A DNA stretch of 64,000 nucleotides from Methyloligella sp050110875 (GTDB taxonomy: Bacteria > Pseudomonadota > Alphaproteobacteria > Rhizobiales > Methyloligellaceae): assembly GCA_050110875.1 (NCBI GenBank), contig CP188828.1, positions 1,984,001 through 2,048,000 on the forward strand, read 5' to 3'. The translations under genes and the position numbers were made by a program. Positions 8,545-17,857 of this stretch are shown piece after piece. Under the pieces are notes generated by a model that saw only the letters and a list, made by a program, of their open reading frames with translations, was not told the DNA's origin and did not search any database. Numbering within the stretch: position 1 is the stretch's first letter; each line of letters starts with the position of its first letter.

Positions 8545-10623
8545 CTAGCGCAAAGCCGCCGCGATATTGCCGCCGTCCACCACCTCGATATGGCCGGTGG
8601 TCGAGCGTGCCTTGGCGAGCGTCAGGAAAGCCTGCGCGACATCGTCGGCGAGCACCTCGGACCCGAGCAGATTGCCGCCCATGTAATCCGCTTCCGAAAG
8701 CCCTCGGGCCTTGGAGCGGGCCGCGATCATCTCGTCGGTCAACAGACCGCTGCGGATACGGTCCGCATTCACCCCGTTGGAGCGGATGCCTTCCGCGCCG
8801 TAATCCACCGCATATTGGCGCATCAGCATCATGGTGGCGGCCTTCGGCAAACCGTAAGGCCCGAAATTCGGCCCCGGATTGACCGCCTGCTTGGAGATGT
8901 TGAACAGCAGCGCCCCGCCCGTCTTCTGCTTGCCCATGACGGCGACGGCGGCTTGCGCCACCCGCTGGTGGGCGAAGAAGTTCAGCTCGAAGCTCTCCCG
9001 CAAGGTCTCCTCCGAGACCTCGCCGATACGCCCTTGCCAGGCCGCGCCGGCATTGGAGACGAGAATATCGACGCCGCCGAACCGCTCGCAGATCTGTGCG
9101 AACGCCGCCTCCACATCCGCCTTCTTCGTCACATCGCAGCCGAGCCCGAAGCCGCCGACCGCGCGGGCGGCCGCCTCCGCCGCGTCCGCATCCCGGTCCA
9201 GCACGGCCACCGCAGCGCCGTCGCCGGCGAGCGCCTTGGCTGTCGCCTTGCCGATGGCCCCGGCCCCGCCGGTCACCACCGCGATCTGCCCGGTCAGCGG
9301 CTTCGCCACCTGACCTTTCAGCTTGGCCTGCTCCAGGCTCCAATATTCCAGCTCGAAGAGATCGCTCTCGGGCAAGGGCTCGTAGCGCCCGATGGCCTCG
9401 GCGCGAGTGATTACATGCACGCTGTTCTCAGCCAGATCGGCGGCCTGCCCTGCCGCCTTGGCCGTGGCGCCGACGCCGAACAGGCCTAGCCCCGGCACCA
9501 GGATCACCCGGGGGCTGGAATCGAGCTTCGTCTTGGTATGGCCGACCCGCGCATTCTCGCGCTCGAAATAGGTGTCATAGGCTTTCGCGAATTCCGCCAC
9601 CGCCGCGTCGACCTTCTCGGCAAAGCCTTCCGTGTCGTCCGCCTCCGGCGCCGGCACGATCAGCGGCGTGTTCTTGGTGCGGATGATGTGATCCGGCGTC
9701 ACCACGCCGCGCTGGCTGTAATCGGCCAGGCCCTCGCCGTTCACGTAATCGAGGATCTCGGCGCTGGTCCGAAAATCGAGCAGGAACCGCTTCGGCACCC
9801 CGCCCGGCGCCTCGGCGGGAAGAGCGCAAGCGCCGCGCAGGATCGGCGCGATCTCCGCCGCCCCCGCCAACCGTTCCGGCAACTCGCGCGCCTGAAACAC
9901 TGTCGGCCGTCCCTGGCGCAGCCGGCTCTCGGCGAGGGAGACCATCTCGATCATCCGCTCATAGGCTTCCTGCGCCGTCTCGCCGAAAGTGAAGATGCCG
10001 TGCTTGTGGAGGATCAGCCCTTCCACTTGCGGATTGGCGTCGAACACATCCGCCGCCGCCTTGGCGAGGCCGAAGCCCGGCGCGATATAGGGCACGATGC
10101 CCATGCGCCCGTCATAGATCTCTTCCGCCAGTTTCTCCCCGTCCGGCTGATCGACGATAGAGAGCACTGCCGCCGCATGGGTGTGATCGACGAATTTATG
10201 GGGCAGGAAGGCGTGCAGCAGAGTCTCGACGGACGGGTTCGGCGCCGAAGCGTTCAATAGGTTGAGGCGCTGCACATTCACCATCGCCTCGTCGGAGAGT
10301 GCATCCCGCGACCGCATCGCCCGCAAGGGCTCGAGCTTCACCGCCGGCAGCCCCCAGGGCTCGATATCCGCCATATCGGCGCCGGAACCCTTCACGCAAA
10401 GCACCGCGTGCTCCTGACCGAGATCGTCCGTGGCCCGCGTTTTCACCGAGGTGTTGCCGCCCCCATGCAGCACCAGCAGCGGATCGCGCCCCAAGAGCCG
10501 CGTCGTATAGACCCGCAGCGCGATATCCTCAGCCACACCTTCTTGCCCATAGGCCTCGACGAGGCCTTGCGCGTCGCTATCGTTCCACTGGCTTTTCATG
10601 GCGCGACTTGTTGCAGAGTTCAT
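8545..10623 (-). CDS. Bifunctional class II aldolase / short-chain dehydrogenase (RhaD/RhaE-type fusion)
   Basis: A 692-residue fusion. The N-terminal half is a class II (zinc) sugar-phosphate aldolase: GGGNTSV at 54-60, metal-binding HTH at 147-149 and KHG at 207-209. The C-terminal part is a short-chain dehydrogenase: TGGAGAIG at 451-458, SNAGAAW, and catalytic S577, Y590 and K594. Characterised relatives cleave L-rhamnulose 1-phosphate to dihydroxyacetone phosphate and L-lactaldehyde, then oxidise the aldehyde. No rhamnose kinase, isomerase or transporter is in the window. Instead the same strand carries mtnA, apt and mtnP a few kb away, so the sugar phosphate could be a 5-deoxy- or 5-methylthio-pentulose 1-phosphate (inference). 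The ATG at 10623 is used; the ATG at 10599 is an alternative. Confidence 0.9.
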   Translation of the reverse strand: MNSATSRAMKSQWNDSDAQGLVEAYGQEGVAEDIALRVYTTRLLGRDPLLVLHGGGNTSVKTRATDDLGQEHAVLCVKGSGADMADIEPWGLPAVKLEPLRAMRSRDALSDEAMVNVQRLNLLNASAPNPSVETLLHAFLPHKFVDHTHAAAVLSIVDQPDGEKLAEEIYDGRMGIVPYIAPGFGLAKAAADVFDANPQVEGLILHKHGIFTFGETAQEAYERMIEMVSLAESRLRQGRPTVFQARELPERLAGAAEIAPILRGACALPAEAPGGVPKRFLLDFRTSAEILDYVNGEGLADYSQRGVVTPDHIIRTKNTPLIVPAPEADDTEGFAEKVDAAVAEFAKAYDTYFERENARVGHTKTKLDSSPRVILVPGLGLFGVGATAKAAGQAADLAENSVHVITRAEAIGRYEPLPESDLFELEYWSLEQAKLKGQVAKPLTGQIAVVTGGAGAIGKATAKALAGDGAAVAVLDRDADAAEAAARAVGGFGLGCDVTKKADVEAAFAQICERFGGVDILVSNAGAAWQGRIGEVSEETLRESFELNFFAHQRVAQAAVAVMGKQKTGGALLFNISKQAVNPGPNFGPYGLPKAATMMLMRQYAVDYGAEGIRSNGVNADRIRSGLLTDEMIAARSKARGLSEADYMGGNLLGSEVLADDVAQAFLTLAKARSTTGHIEVVDGGNIAAALR

Positions 10624-10758
10624 TCAGGCCGGCAAGCGCCAGCCGCATCGTTTGGATTTCGAGACGGATGCCGCCTCCGGCATTCCAAAATCGAAAGAGC
10701 CGGGCTAGGCTCCGATTCGCTTCAAGCGAGGGAACGAAAGGCAACAGGGGCAACGGAC

Positions 10759-10920
10759 ATGCCGATCATTCTTTTTCTGATTCTCGCGGCCATGGTGGCC
10801 ACTTTCGGCTTCTGGGGAACGATCAAGGGCATCATCGGTGCGGTCGGCGTCGTCATCCTCTTGATTTTCCTCGCCGTGTTGCTCGTCAGCGTGCTGGGCG
10901 CCTGGCTGCTGAAGCGCTAG
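10759..10920 (+). CDS. Small hydrophobic membrane protein, unknown function
   Basis: A 53-residue peptide that is almost entirely hydrophobic: one segment at residues 2-19, a short GTIKG turn, and a second segment at about 25-50 ending in LLKR. It starts MPIILFLILAAMVATFGFW. The ATG follows GGGGCAACGGAC, a usable ribosome binding site. The stop codon overlaps the stop codon of the opposite-strand MgtC-type gene in the shared bases CTAG. I do not recognise a named family. Composition and clean boundaries suggest a real small membrane protein, but without a homologue search it stays a hypothesis. Confidence 0.55.
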   Translation: MPIILFLILAAMVATFGFWGTIKGIIGAVGVVILLIFLAVLLVSVLGAWLLKR

Positions 10921-12224
10921 CCGATCCAAGGCGAGCCGAGGAAGGCAGCGCCGAGGCCGACGACGGTGAGCGCGCCGGCTGCGAGCAGGATGGGACGGCC
11001 CAGGCCGAACCCGGCGATGCCCACTACGATGCCCGCCTTCACGAAGGTGTTGCTCAGCACCCCGATCACGATAGCGATCACCGCCGTCTGCGCATCCCCG
11101 CTCTTGGCATATTCCGCCATGGAGACGGTTATGGCATCGATATTGGTGAGCCCTGCCAGCGCCGCCACCGCATAGATCCCTTGCTGCGGAAACTCCTCCT
11201 GCACGATCTTCACCGCCAGCAACACGACGGCGAAGACGAGCCCGAGTTTCGCAGCCGACCAAAGGCTGAACGGATTCTCCAGATCGAGCTTCTGCTTCTT
11301 CCGCTTTTCCTTTCCGCCTCCGCGGGTTCCTCTATAGAGGTAACCGGCGAACAGCCCCGCGACGATACCCATGGCCAGGATCGGCGGCAGCAGCGGCAGT
11401 AGCAGGGATCGATTCACCACCACCACCAAGACGAGGACGCTACCGAGGCTCGTCAGCCACGCCAGGAGAATGCCGCAAGCGAGCAGCTTCGCCATTTTCG
11501 GATTTTCGGCGCCTTCCTTGGCGAAGGAGAAGGTGACGGCGGTGGAGGAGACCAGCCCGCCCGTGATCCCCGTCAGCGGAATGCCGCGCCCTGCCCCCAG
11601 AAGCCGGGTCGCGACATAACCGATCAGCGACAGGGTCGCGATCAGGATCACCAGCAGCCAGAGCATGTAGGGGTTGAGCGCGCCCCAGGGATCGATGGTC
11701 CGGTTCGGCAGCAGGGGCAACGCGATGAAGGTGGCGATCAGAAGCCGCAAACCGGCGAACACGTCTGTCCAGCCGATCGTCGCGACGAAGCCGTGCAGCG
11801 GCCGCTTATAAGCCAGCACCGCCGCCGTCACCACGCCCAGCGCGATGGCGATTTCCCGGTAGCCGAGCATCACCATCGCCCCGAGCAGAAAGACCACGAT
11901 GGTGGCGATCTCCGTGGTAAGGCCCGTATCGTCCGATGCGGTTGCGGTGACGTAATACCCAACCAGCACGAAGCCGCCGACCAGCAGCAGCGCGGCGGGA
12001 AGCAATAGCGGGATATCCTTTTCGACGGCGATCCAGCCGGCCGCCGCGCCGAGCAGAGACAGCAGCGCGAAGGTCCGAAGCCCCGCGATCAGATCCGTGT
12101 CTTCGTGGGATCCGCCTTTGCGCTTTTCGCGCTCCAGCCCGACCAGCGCGCCGAGCAGGATCGCGATGCCGAAATCGATCGCGACCCCCAGCAGCTCCAG
12201 ACGTTCCATCCCTTCGCCAGGCAT
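10917..12224 (-). CDS. MgtC/SapB family membrane protein with DUF4010 domain
   Basis: A 435-residue polytopic inner-membrane protein. The N-terminal third is MgtC/SapB-like: DFGIAILLGALVGLEREKR, then DLIAGLRTFALLSLLGAAAG. The C-terminal two thirds correspond to the DUF4010 region with many hydrophobic helices, including GLVSSTAVTFSFAKEG and a late NIDAITVSMAEYAKSG. MgtC itself modulates ATP synthase and magnesium homeostasis in pathogens; the longer DUF4010 proteins have no settled function. The start at 12224 has a GGAG seven bases upstream. It lies 18 bases after mtnA on the same strand, so it is probably cotranscribed with the methylthioadenosine genes. Its 3' end overlaps the small membrane protein gene. 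Confidence 0.85.
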   Translation of the reverse strand: MPGEGMERLELLGVAIDFGIAILLGALVGLEREKRKGGSHEDTDLIAGLRTFALLSLLGAAAGWIAVEKDIPLLLPAALLLVGGFVLVGYYVTATASDDTGLTTEIATIVVFLLGAMVMLGYREIAIALGVVTAAVLAYKRPLHGFVATIGWTDVFAGLRLLIATFIALPLLPNRTIDPWGALNPYMLWLLVILIATLSLIGYVATRLLGAGRGIPLTGITGGLVSSTAVTFSFAKEGAENPKMAKLLACGILLAWLTSLGSVLVLVVVVNRSLLLPLLPPILAMGIVAGLFAGYLYRGTRGGGKEKRKKQKLDLENPFSLWSAAKLGLVFAVVLLAVKIVQEEFPQQGIYAVAALAGLTNIDAITVSMAEYAKSGDAQTAVIAIVIGVLSNTFVKAGIVVGIAGFGLGRPILLAAGALTVVGLGAAFLGSPWIG

Positions 12225-12242
12225 GTCTCCGCTCCAGAGCTG

Positions 12243-13346
12243 TTAGGCGGCCTCTTTCTTGGCGTGCTCCGGGTAAAGCATGGCAAGCCCGTCCGGCGTG
12301 GCGGGCGCGACGCCCCGGTCGGTGATGAAGCCGGTGACCATCTTCCGGGGCGTCACGTCGAACGCGAAATTCGCCGCCTCGGTTCCGTCCGGCGCGATCT
12401 CCACCGTGGCGACCGTGCCGTCGGGCAGCTTGCCGGTGACGAACTTCACCTCTTCGCCGCCCCGTTCCTCGATGGGAATATCGGCGCCGCTGGTGAGCGC
12501 CCAATCGATGGTCGATGACGGCAGCGCCACGAAGAACGGCACCTCGTTGTCCTTGGCTGCGAGCGCCTTCAAGTAAGTGCCGATCTTGTTGGCGACATCG
12601 CCCCCCGCCGTGGTCCGGTCCGTGCCGACGATGCAAAGATCGATCTTGCCTTGCTGCATCAGATTGCCGCCTGCATTGTCGGCGATCAGCGTGAAGGGCA
12701 CGCCATGGGCACCGAGCTCGTAAGCGGTGAGATAGGCGCCCTGATTGCGCGGCCGCGTCTCGTCCACCCAGACATGGACGGGAATACCGGCGTCGTGGGC
12801 CATGTAGATCGGCGCCAGCGCCGTGCCCCAATCGACGGTGGCGAGCCAGCCCGCATTGCAATGAGTCAGGATCTCGACCGGCGCACCCTTCTTGCGCGCC
12901 GCATGGGCCTTCAGGATGCCGAGCCCATGCTCGCCGATCTTGCGGCAGGTCTCGACGTCCTGGTCGCAGATTTCCTTCGCCTTGGCGTAGGCAACCTCCA
13001 CCCGTTTCTCGCGCGGCTGGTTTTGGAGCGCCTCTTTCATCTGATCCAGCGCCCATTTCAGATTGACCGCCGTCGGCCGAGTAGCGTTCAGGATCTCCGA
13101 GGCATCGTCGATCCAGTTGTCCGACTGATCGTCGCGCAGGCCCAGAGCCAGCCCGTAGGCCGCCGTCGCGCCGATCAGCGGCGCCCCGCGCACCTGCATG
13201 GTCTTGATGGCATGGGCGGCGTCTTCGAGACTTTTCAAGGAGACGATCTCGAAGGCGAAGGGCAGCTTGGTCTGATCGATGATCGAAACCGACCAGCCGT
13301 CCTCGTTGAGCCAGATGGTGCGATAGGGTTTGCCGTCGATATTCAT
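12243..13346 (-). CDS. mtnA: S-methyl-5-thioribose-1-phosphate isomerase
   Basis: A 367-residue member of the eIF2B-related isomerases that converts 5-methylthioribose 1-phosphate to 5-methylthioribulose 1-phosphate in methionine salvage. Family motifs are MQVRGAPLIGATAAYGLALG near residue 50, THCNAGWLATVDWGTAL with the catalytic cysteine, and GTDRTTAGGDVANKIGTYLK with the catalytic aspartate. Length is normal. The ATG follows GAGGAAAG at good spacing. Upstream on the same strand are apt and mtnP, which supply its substrate and recover adenine. A palindromic repeat separates it from apt. mtnB, mtnC and mtnD are not in the window. Related ribose-1,5-bisphosphate isomerases exist, but the context supports MtnA. 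Confidence 0.95.
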   Translation of the reverse strand: MNIDGKPYRTIWLNEDGWSVSIIDQTKLPFAFEIVSLKSLEDAAHAIKTMQVRGAPLIGATAAYGLALGLRDDQSDNWIDDASEILNATRPTAVNLKWALDQMKEALQNQPREKRVEVAYAKAKEICDQDVETCRKIGEHGLGILKAHAARKKGAPVEILTHCNAGWLATVDWGTALAPIYMAHDAGIPVHVWVDETRPRNQGAYLTAYELGAHGVPFTLIADNAGGNLMQQGKIDLCIVGTDRTTAGGDVANKIGTYLKALAAKDNEVPFFVALPSSTIDWALTSGADIPIEERGGEEVKFVTGKLPDGTVATVEIAPDGTEAANFAFDVTPRKMVTGFITDRGVAPATPDGLAMLYPEHAKKEAA

Positions 13347-13358
13347 GTATCTTTCCTC

Positions 13359-13444
13359 GTCATGCCCGGACGTGATCCGGGCATCCAGGGCGCCAAAGAT
13401 CCAAGGTTGCGGCCCTGGATCGCCGGGTCAAGCCCGGCGATGAC
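13359..13444. repeat. Palindromic intergenic repeat (REP-like element)
   Basis: An 86-bp element between mtnA and apt. The outer ends GTCAT (13359-13363) and ATGAC (13440-13444) are inverted. Inside, each half forms its own hairpin: GCCCGGA-CGTGA-TCCGGGC on the left and GCCGGG-TCAA-GCCCGGC on the right. The inner arms ATCCAGGG and CCCTGGAT are also complementary, so the whole element can fold as one large cruciform. This form is common between genes of Rhizobiales genomes. It could end or process transcripts, or be a mobile repeat. Confidence 0.8.
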
Positions 13445-13459
13445 GGCTTTCGAAGGAGA

Positions 13460-14011
13460 TCAATCCCCTTCGAAGGCGATCAGCGTGTGGCATTTGACGC
13501 CCAGGCTGGCGAGCCGCGCGCAACCGCCGAGATCCGGCAGGTCGATCACGAAGGCGGCGCCGACCAGATGAGCGTCCAGCTTGCGTAGCAGCTTGGCGGC
13601 GGCCTCCGCCGTTCCGCCCGTGGCGATCAGATCGTCGATCAGCAGCACCCGCTCGCCGGCCTCGAGCGCATCCTCGTGGATCTCGATCACATCGATCCCG
13701 TATTCCAGCTCATAATCCTGGCCGATCGCCTTGCCCGGCAGCTTGCCCTTCTTGCGGATCGGAATGAAGCCGCAGCCGAGCTTCTCCGCCACGGCACCGC
13801 CTAGGATGAAGCCCCGCGCCTCGATCCCGGCCACCGCCTGAATGCCGGCCTCGAGATAAGGCTGGGTGAGTTGCTCGACCGCGGCGCGCAAGCCGGCCCC
13901 ATGGCCGAGCAGCGTGGTGATGTCCCGGAACATGATGCCGGGCTTCGGATAATCCGGAATGGTCCGGACGAGGCTCTTCAGATCGACATCGACATCAGCG
14001 GCAATGGACAC
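13460..14011 (-). CDS. apt: Adenine phosphoribosyltransferase
   Basis: A 183-residue type I phosphoribosyltransferase that joins adenine and PRPP to AMP. DLKSLVRTIPDYPKPGIMFRD at the N terminus and the PRPP-binding loop LLIDDLIATGGTAEAA are diagnostic. The frame stays open to an upstream codon at 14113, but the GTG at 14011 follows GAGGAGAG with nine-base spacing and gives the usual length, so I chose it. It lies between mtnP and mtnA, and its job fits: MtnP releases adenine from methylthioadenosine and Apt returns it to the AMP pool. Confidence 0.95.
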   Translation of the reverse strand: MSIAADVDVDLKSLVRTIPDYPKPGIMFRDITTLLGHGAGLRAAVEQLTQPYLEAGIQAVAGIEARGFILGGAVAEKLGCGFIPIRKKGKLPGKAIGQDYELEYGIDVIEIHEDALEAGERVLLIDDLIATGGTAEAAAKLLRKLDAHLVGAAFVIDLPDLGGCARLASLGVKCHTLIAFEGD

Positions 14012-14124
14012 GGGCGGCTCTCTCCTCACTCGAGTGGCGCAGCAACAAGCACTGGTTGTCCTAGGAAAAGCGCCGCGAGCCCATCCGTCAATTGCGGATC
14101 GCGGCTCTTGCACGACCCTCAGAC

Positions 14125-15006
<882 letters not shown>

Positions 15007-15096
15007 GAATGGTCCCTGCCGCTTCGTGTCCTTGTTGGAGGTACACTAGCGAGGCTCGGGCCGACTGGCGAGAGGGGGAAGCGGCCCAAACTCCTT

Positions 15097-15116
15097 CGTC
15101 AAGCCCGGGGGTGACG
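15097..15116. repeat. Degenerate half copy of the palindromic repeat
   Basis: The stretch CGTCAAGCCCGGGGGTGACG upstream of mtnP resembles the right half of the element at 13359-13444 (GGGTCAAGCCCGGCGATGAC). It has outer CGTCA/TGACG ends and can form a short hairpin. It is probably a decayed relative of the same repeat family. Confidence 0.4.
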
Positions 15117-15137
15117 ACGAAATGGGTAGCGCCGCCC

Positions 15138-15977
15138 CTAAGCCTCGGAGGCCGGATGCTCCTTGCCGGCACGCTTCCAGACCGCCTTCTTCGCCAGGAA
15201 CATGATGATGGCGAAGACGAACAGGAACAGCATCACCCGGTGGCCGAGCACGTGCCGCTGCTCCAGCTTCGGCTCCGCCGCCCACATCAGAAAGGCGGAG
15301 ACGTCCTTGGCGTAATTGTCGACCGTCTGCTCCGTGTCGTCCGTATAGGGCACGACCCCGTCGGCGAGCGGCGGCGGCATGGCGATCTGATGGCCGGGGA
15401 AGGCCGCGTTGTAATGCATGCCCGGCGACATCTCCATGCCCTCGGGCTTCTCCTCGTAGCCGGTCAGCAGCGAGTAGAGATAATCCGCCCCGCCCTCGCG
15501 CGCTTTCGCCATCACCGAGAGATCCGGCGGATAGGCTCCGCCGTTGGCAGCCCGCGCCGCCTCCTTGTTCGGGAACGGTGCCGGGAAGCGGTCCGAAGGA
15601 CGCCCCGGCCGCTTATACATCTCGCCCTTGTCGTTCGGCCCGTCGGTCACCTGGGCCTGGCTGGCCAGCGCCTTCACCGCCTCTTCGGAGAATTCCGGCC
15701 CGCCGGGCTCGCCGAGATTGCGGAAGGAGACGAGATCCATGGAGTGGCAGTTGGCGCAGATCGTCTTGTAGACCTGATAGCCCCGCTGAAGCTGCGGCCG
15801 ATCGTACATGCCGAACGGGCCGGAGAACGACCAGTCGACATGCTTCAGCTCGGCCTCTTCGGCGGCCAGGCTCGGCGCGACCGCCGCGCCCAACGCCATC
15901 AGCCCTGCAACACCCGCGATGGTGCCCAGCGAAACCGCGCGCCAGATCCGCTTTTGATGTCCCATCGCGCCCCTCAT
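15138..15977 (-). CDS. petC: Cytochrome c1 of the ubiquinol-cytochrome c reductase (bc1) complex
   Basis: A 279-residue precursor. A signal peptide covers about residues 1-38 (ending in SLAAEE), the heme-c motif CANCH is at 74-78, and a C-terminal anchor (RVMLFLFVFAIIMFLAKKAVWKR) holds the protein in the membrane with the heme domain in the periplasm. The methionine heme ligand is expected in the late segment with MSPGMHYNAAFPGHQIAMP. The ATG at 15977 overlaps the petB stop (ATGA); an internal ATG at 15965 is possible. It is the last gene of petABC. Fused b/c1 genes, known from some rhizobia, are not the case here. Confidence 0.95.
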   Translation of the reverse strand: MRGAMGHQKRIWRAVSLGTIAGVAGLMALGAAVAPSLAAEEAELKHVDWSFSGPFGMYDRPQLQRGYQVYKTICANCHSMDLVSFRNLGEPGGPEFSEEAVKALASQAQVTDGPNDKGEMYKRPGRPSDRFPAPFPNKEAARAANGGAYPPDLSVMAKAREGGADYLYSLLTGYEEKPEGMEMSPGMHYNAAFPGHQIAMPPPLADGVVPYTDDTEQTVDNYAKDVSAFLMWAAEPKLEQRHVLGHRVMLFLFVFAIIMFLAKKAVWKRAGKEHPASEA

Positions 15978-17269
15978 TGCACCGCCTCCGGACGCGCCGC
16001 GGGATTCGCGGTTCGATCGGGCGGCGCCGTCCGGCCGAGCACGGATTCGGTGATGCTGCCGGGCCGCGGGCGCGGCGTCTCGAACATGCCGACCAGCGGC
16101 ATGATCACCAGGAAGAAGCCGAAATAATAGACGGTGCCGAGTTGGGACAGGATCAGATGGATGCCTTCCGGCGTCTGGGAGCCGAGATAGCCCAGCATCA
16201 GGCAATCGATGACGAACAGCCAAAAGAACCAGCGATAGACCGGCCGGTAGCTCGTGGACCGCACCTTGGAGCGGTCCAGCCATGGCACGAAGAACAGGAC
16301 GGCGATGGCGCCGAACAACGCGATCACGCCGATCAGCTTGTTCGGGATCGCCCGCAGGATCGCGTAGAACGGCAGGAAGTACCATTCGGGCACGATATGG
16401 GGCGGCGTCTGCAGCGGATCGGCCGGGATGTAGTTGTCCGGATGGCCCAGCCAATTCGGCGCGTAGAACACGAGGCCGAAGAAGACCAGCAGGAAGACCA
16501 CCAGCGCGAACCCGTCCTTGATCGTGTAATAGGGATGGAACGGCACCGTATCGCCGCGTGTCTTCACCTCGATGCCGGTCGGATTGTTGTTGCCCGGCAT
16601 ATGCAGCGCCCAGATATGCAGCATCACCACGCCGGCGATCACGAAGGGCAGCAGGTAGTGCAGCGCGAACAGACGCGTCAGGGTCGGCCCGCCGACCGCA
16701 TAGCCGCCCCAGATCCACTGCACCAGCGACGTGCCGAGCCCCGGCACCACCATGTCGAGCGACGAGAACAGGTTGGTGATCACGGTCACCGCCCAGAAGC
16801 TCATCTGACCCCAAGGCAGCGAATAGCCCATGAAGGCGGTGGCGATCATCAGAAGCAGGATCAGCACACCGAGCATCCAGAGCACTTCCCGCGGCGCCTT
16901 GTAGGAGCCGTAATAGAGTCCGCGGAAGGTATGGATGTAGACGGCGACGAAGAACATCGAGGCGCCCACCGCATGGGTGTAGCGGAGGAACCAGCCCCAG
17001 TTCACATCACGCATGATGAACTCGACGCTGTCGAACGCCTCGCTCGGCGACGCCACATAGTGCATCGCCAGCACGATGCCCGTCGCGATCTGGATCGCCA
17101 GACAGACGGCGAGAATGCCGCCGAAGGTCCACCAGTAATTGAGATTGCGCGGCGTCGGATAATCGACGAACTGATTATGCATCATCCGCGCGACCGGCAG
17201 CCGGGCGTCGAACCATTCGCCCAGCTTCGTGGTCGGCCGATATGTCGATGGGTGCCCCAATTCGCCCAC
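15974..17269 (-). CDS. petB: Cytochrome b of the bc1 complex
   Basis: A 431-residue integral membrane subunit binding hemes bL and bH and forming the quinol oxidation (Qo) and reduction (Qi) sites. The PEWYFLPFYAILRAIPNK segment (PEWY Qo motif) is intact. The four heme-ligating histidines are expected in the second and fourth helices, around LAMHYVAS/RYTHAVGAS and LHYLLPFVIAGVVMLHIWALH. Eight transmembrane helices are consistent with the length. It is three bases after petA and overlaps petC by four bases, so the three subunits are made from one message. The C-terminal 25 residues are Pro/Ala-rich and not conserved. Confidence 0.96.
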   Translation of the reverse strand: MGELGHPSTYRPTTKLGEWFDARLPVARMMHNQFVDYPTPRNLNYWWTFGGILAVCLAIQIATGIVLAMHYVASPSEAFDSVEFIMRDVNWGWFLRYTHAVGASMFFVAVYIHTFRGLYYGSYKAPREVLWMLGVLILLLMIATAFMGYSLPWGQMSFWAVTVITNLFSSLDMVVPGLGTSLVQWIWGGYAVGGPTLTRLFALHYLLPFVIAGVVMLHIWALHMPGNNNPTGIEVKTRGDTVPFHPYYTIKDGFALVVFLLVFFGLVFYAPNWLGHPDNYIPADPLQTPPHIVPEWYFLPFYAILRAIPNKLIGVIALFGAIAVLFFVPWLDRSKVRSTSYRPVYRWFFWLFVIDCLMLGYLGSQTPEGIHLILSQLGTVYYFGFFLVIMPLVGMFETPRPRPGSITESVLGRTAPPDRTANPAARPEAVQ

Positions 17270-17272
17270 GGC

Positions 17273-17857
17273 TTAGCCTATCTTGATCTTGGTGTCGGAA
17301 ATGAACTCGTAGGGCGGGATCCACATATTCTCCGGCGCAGGGCCTTTGCGGATGCGTCCCGCCGTATCGTATTGCGAGCCGTGGCAGGGGCAGAACCACC
17401 CGCCGAACTCGCCCTTGTTGTCGCCCGGCGCCTGGCCTTTCGGAATGCAGCCGAGATGGGTGCAGATGCCGATCATGACGAGCCAGGGCTCCTTGCCCTC
17501 GGCGGCACGGTTGGCATCCGTCGCCGGTGCGTCGTCGGCGAGATTGGCGTTGCGCGCCAGCGGATCGGGCAGCTCGCTCACCGGCACGTCCTTGCCGGCT
17601 TCGACCTCGTGTCCCGTGCGATGGCGGATGAAGATCGGCTTGCCGCGCCACATCACGGTGATCGCCTGACCCTCCTCGACGGGCGCCAGATCCACCTCGA
17701 TGCTGGCCAGCGCCTCGGCCGAGGCGTCCGGATTCATCTGGTCGACCAGCGGCCAGAGCGCGGCCGCGCCGCCCACCGCTGCAAACCCGCCCGCGGCGAT
17801 CAGAATCACGTCGCGGCGGGAGACATCATCATCGTCTTCGGTGATCGAATGTGACAT
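17273..17857 (-). CDS. petA: Rieske iron-sulfur subunit of the bc1 complex
   Basis: A 194-residue protein that moves electrons from quinol at the Qo site to cytochrome c1. The N terminus has a twin-arginine type signal-anchor (SRRDVILIAAGGFAAVGG). The 2Fe-2S ligands are in CTHLGC and CPCHGS, with disulfide cysteines as usual. First gene of petABC, transcribed leftward. A 427-base region separates it from hemF on the other strand, so the control of respiration and of heme synthesis may share this region. The ribosome binding site upstream of the ATG at 17857 is weak. Confidence 0.96.
   Translation of the reverse strand: MSHSITEDDDDVSRRDVILIAAGGFAAVGGAAALWPLVDQMNPDASAEALASIEVDLAPVEEGQAITVMWRGKPIFIRHRTGHEVEAGKDVPVSELPDPLARNANLADDAPATDANRAAEGKEPWLVMIGICTHLGCIPKGQAPGDNKGEFGGWFCPCHGSQYDTAGRIRKGPAPENMWIPPYEFISDTKIKIG

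Noticed and set aside
15978..16814. In-frame extension of petC upstream into petB
   Set aside because: It would run through petB in another frame; the ATGA junction and signal peptide define the petC start at 15977.
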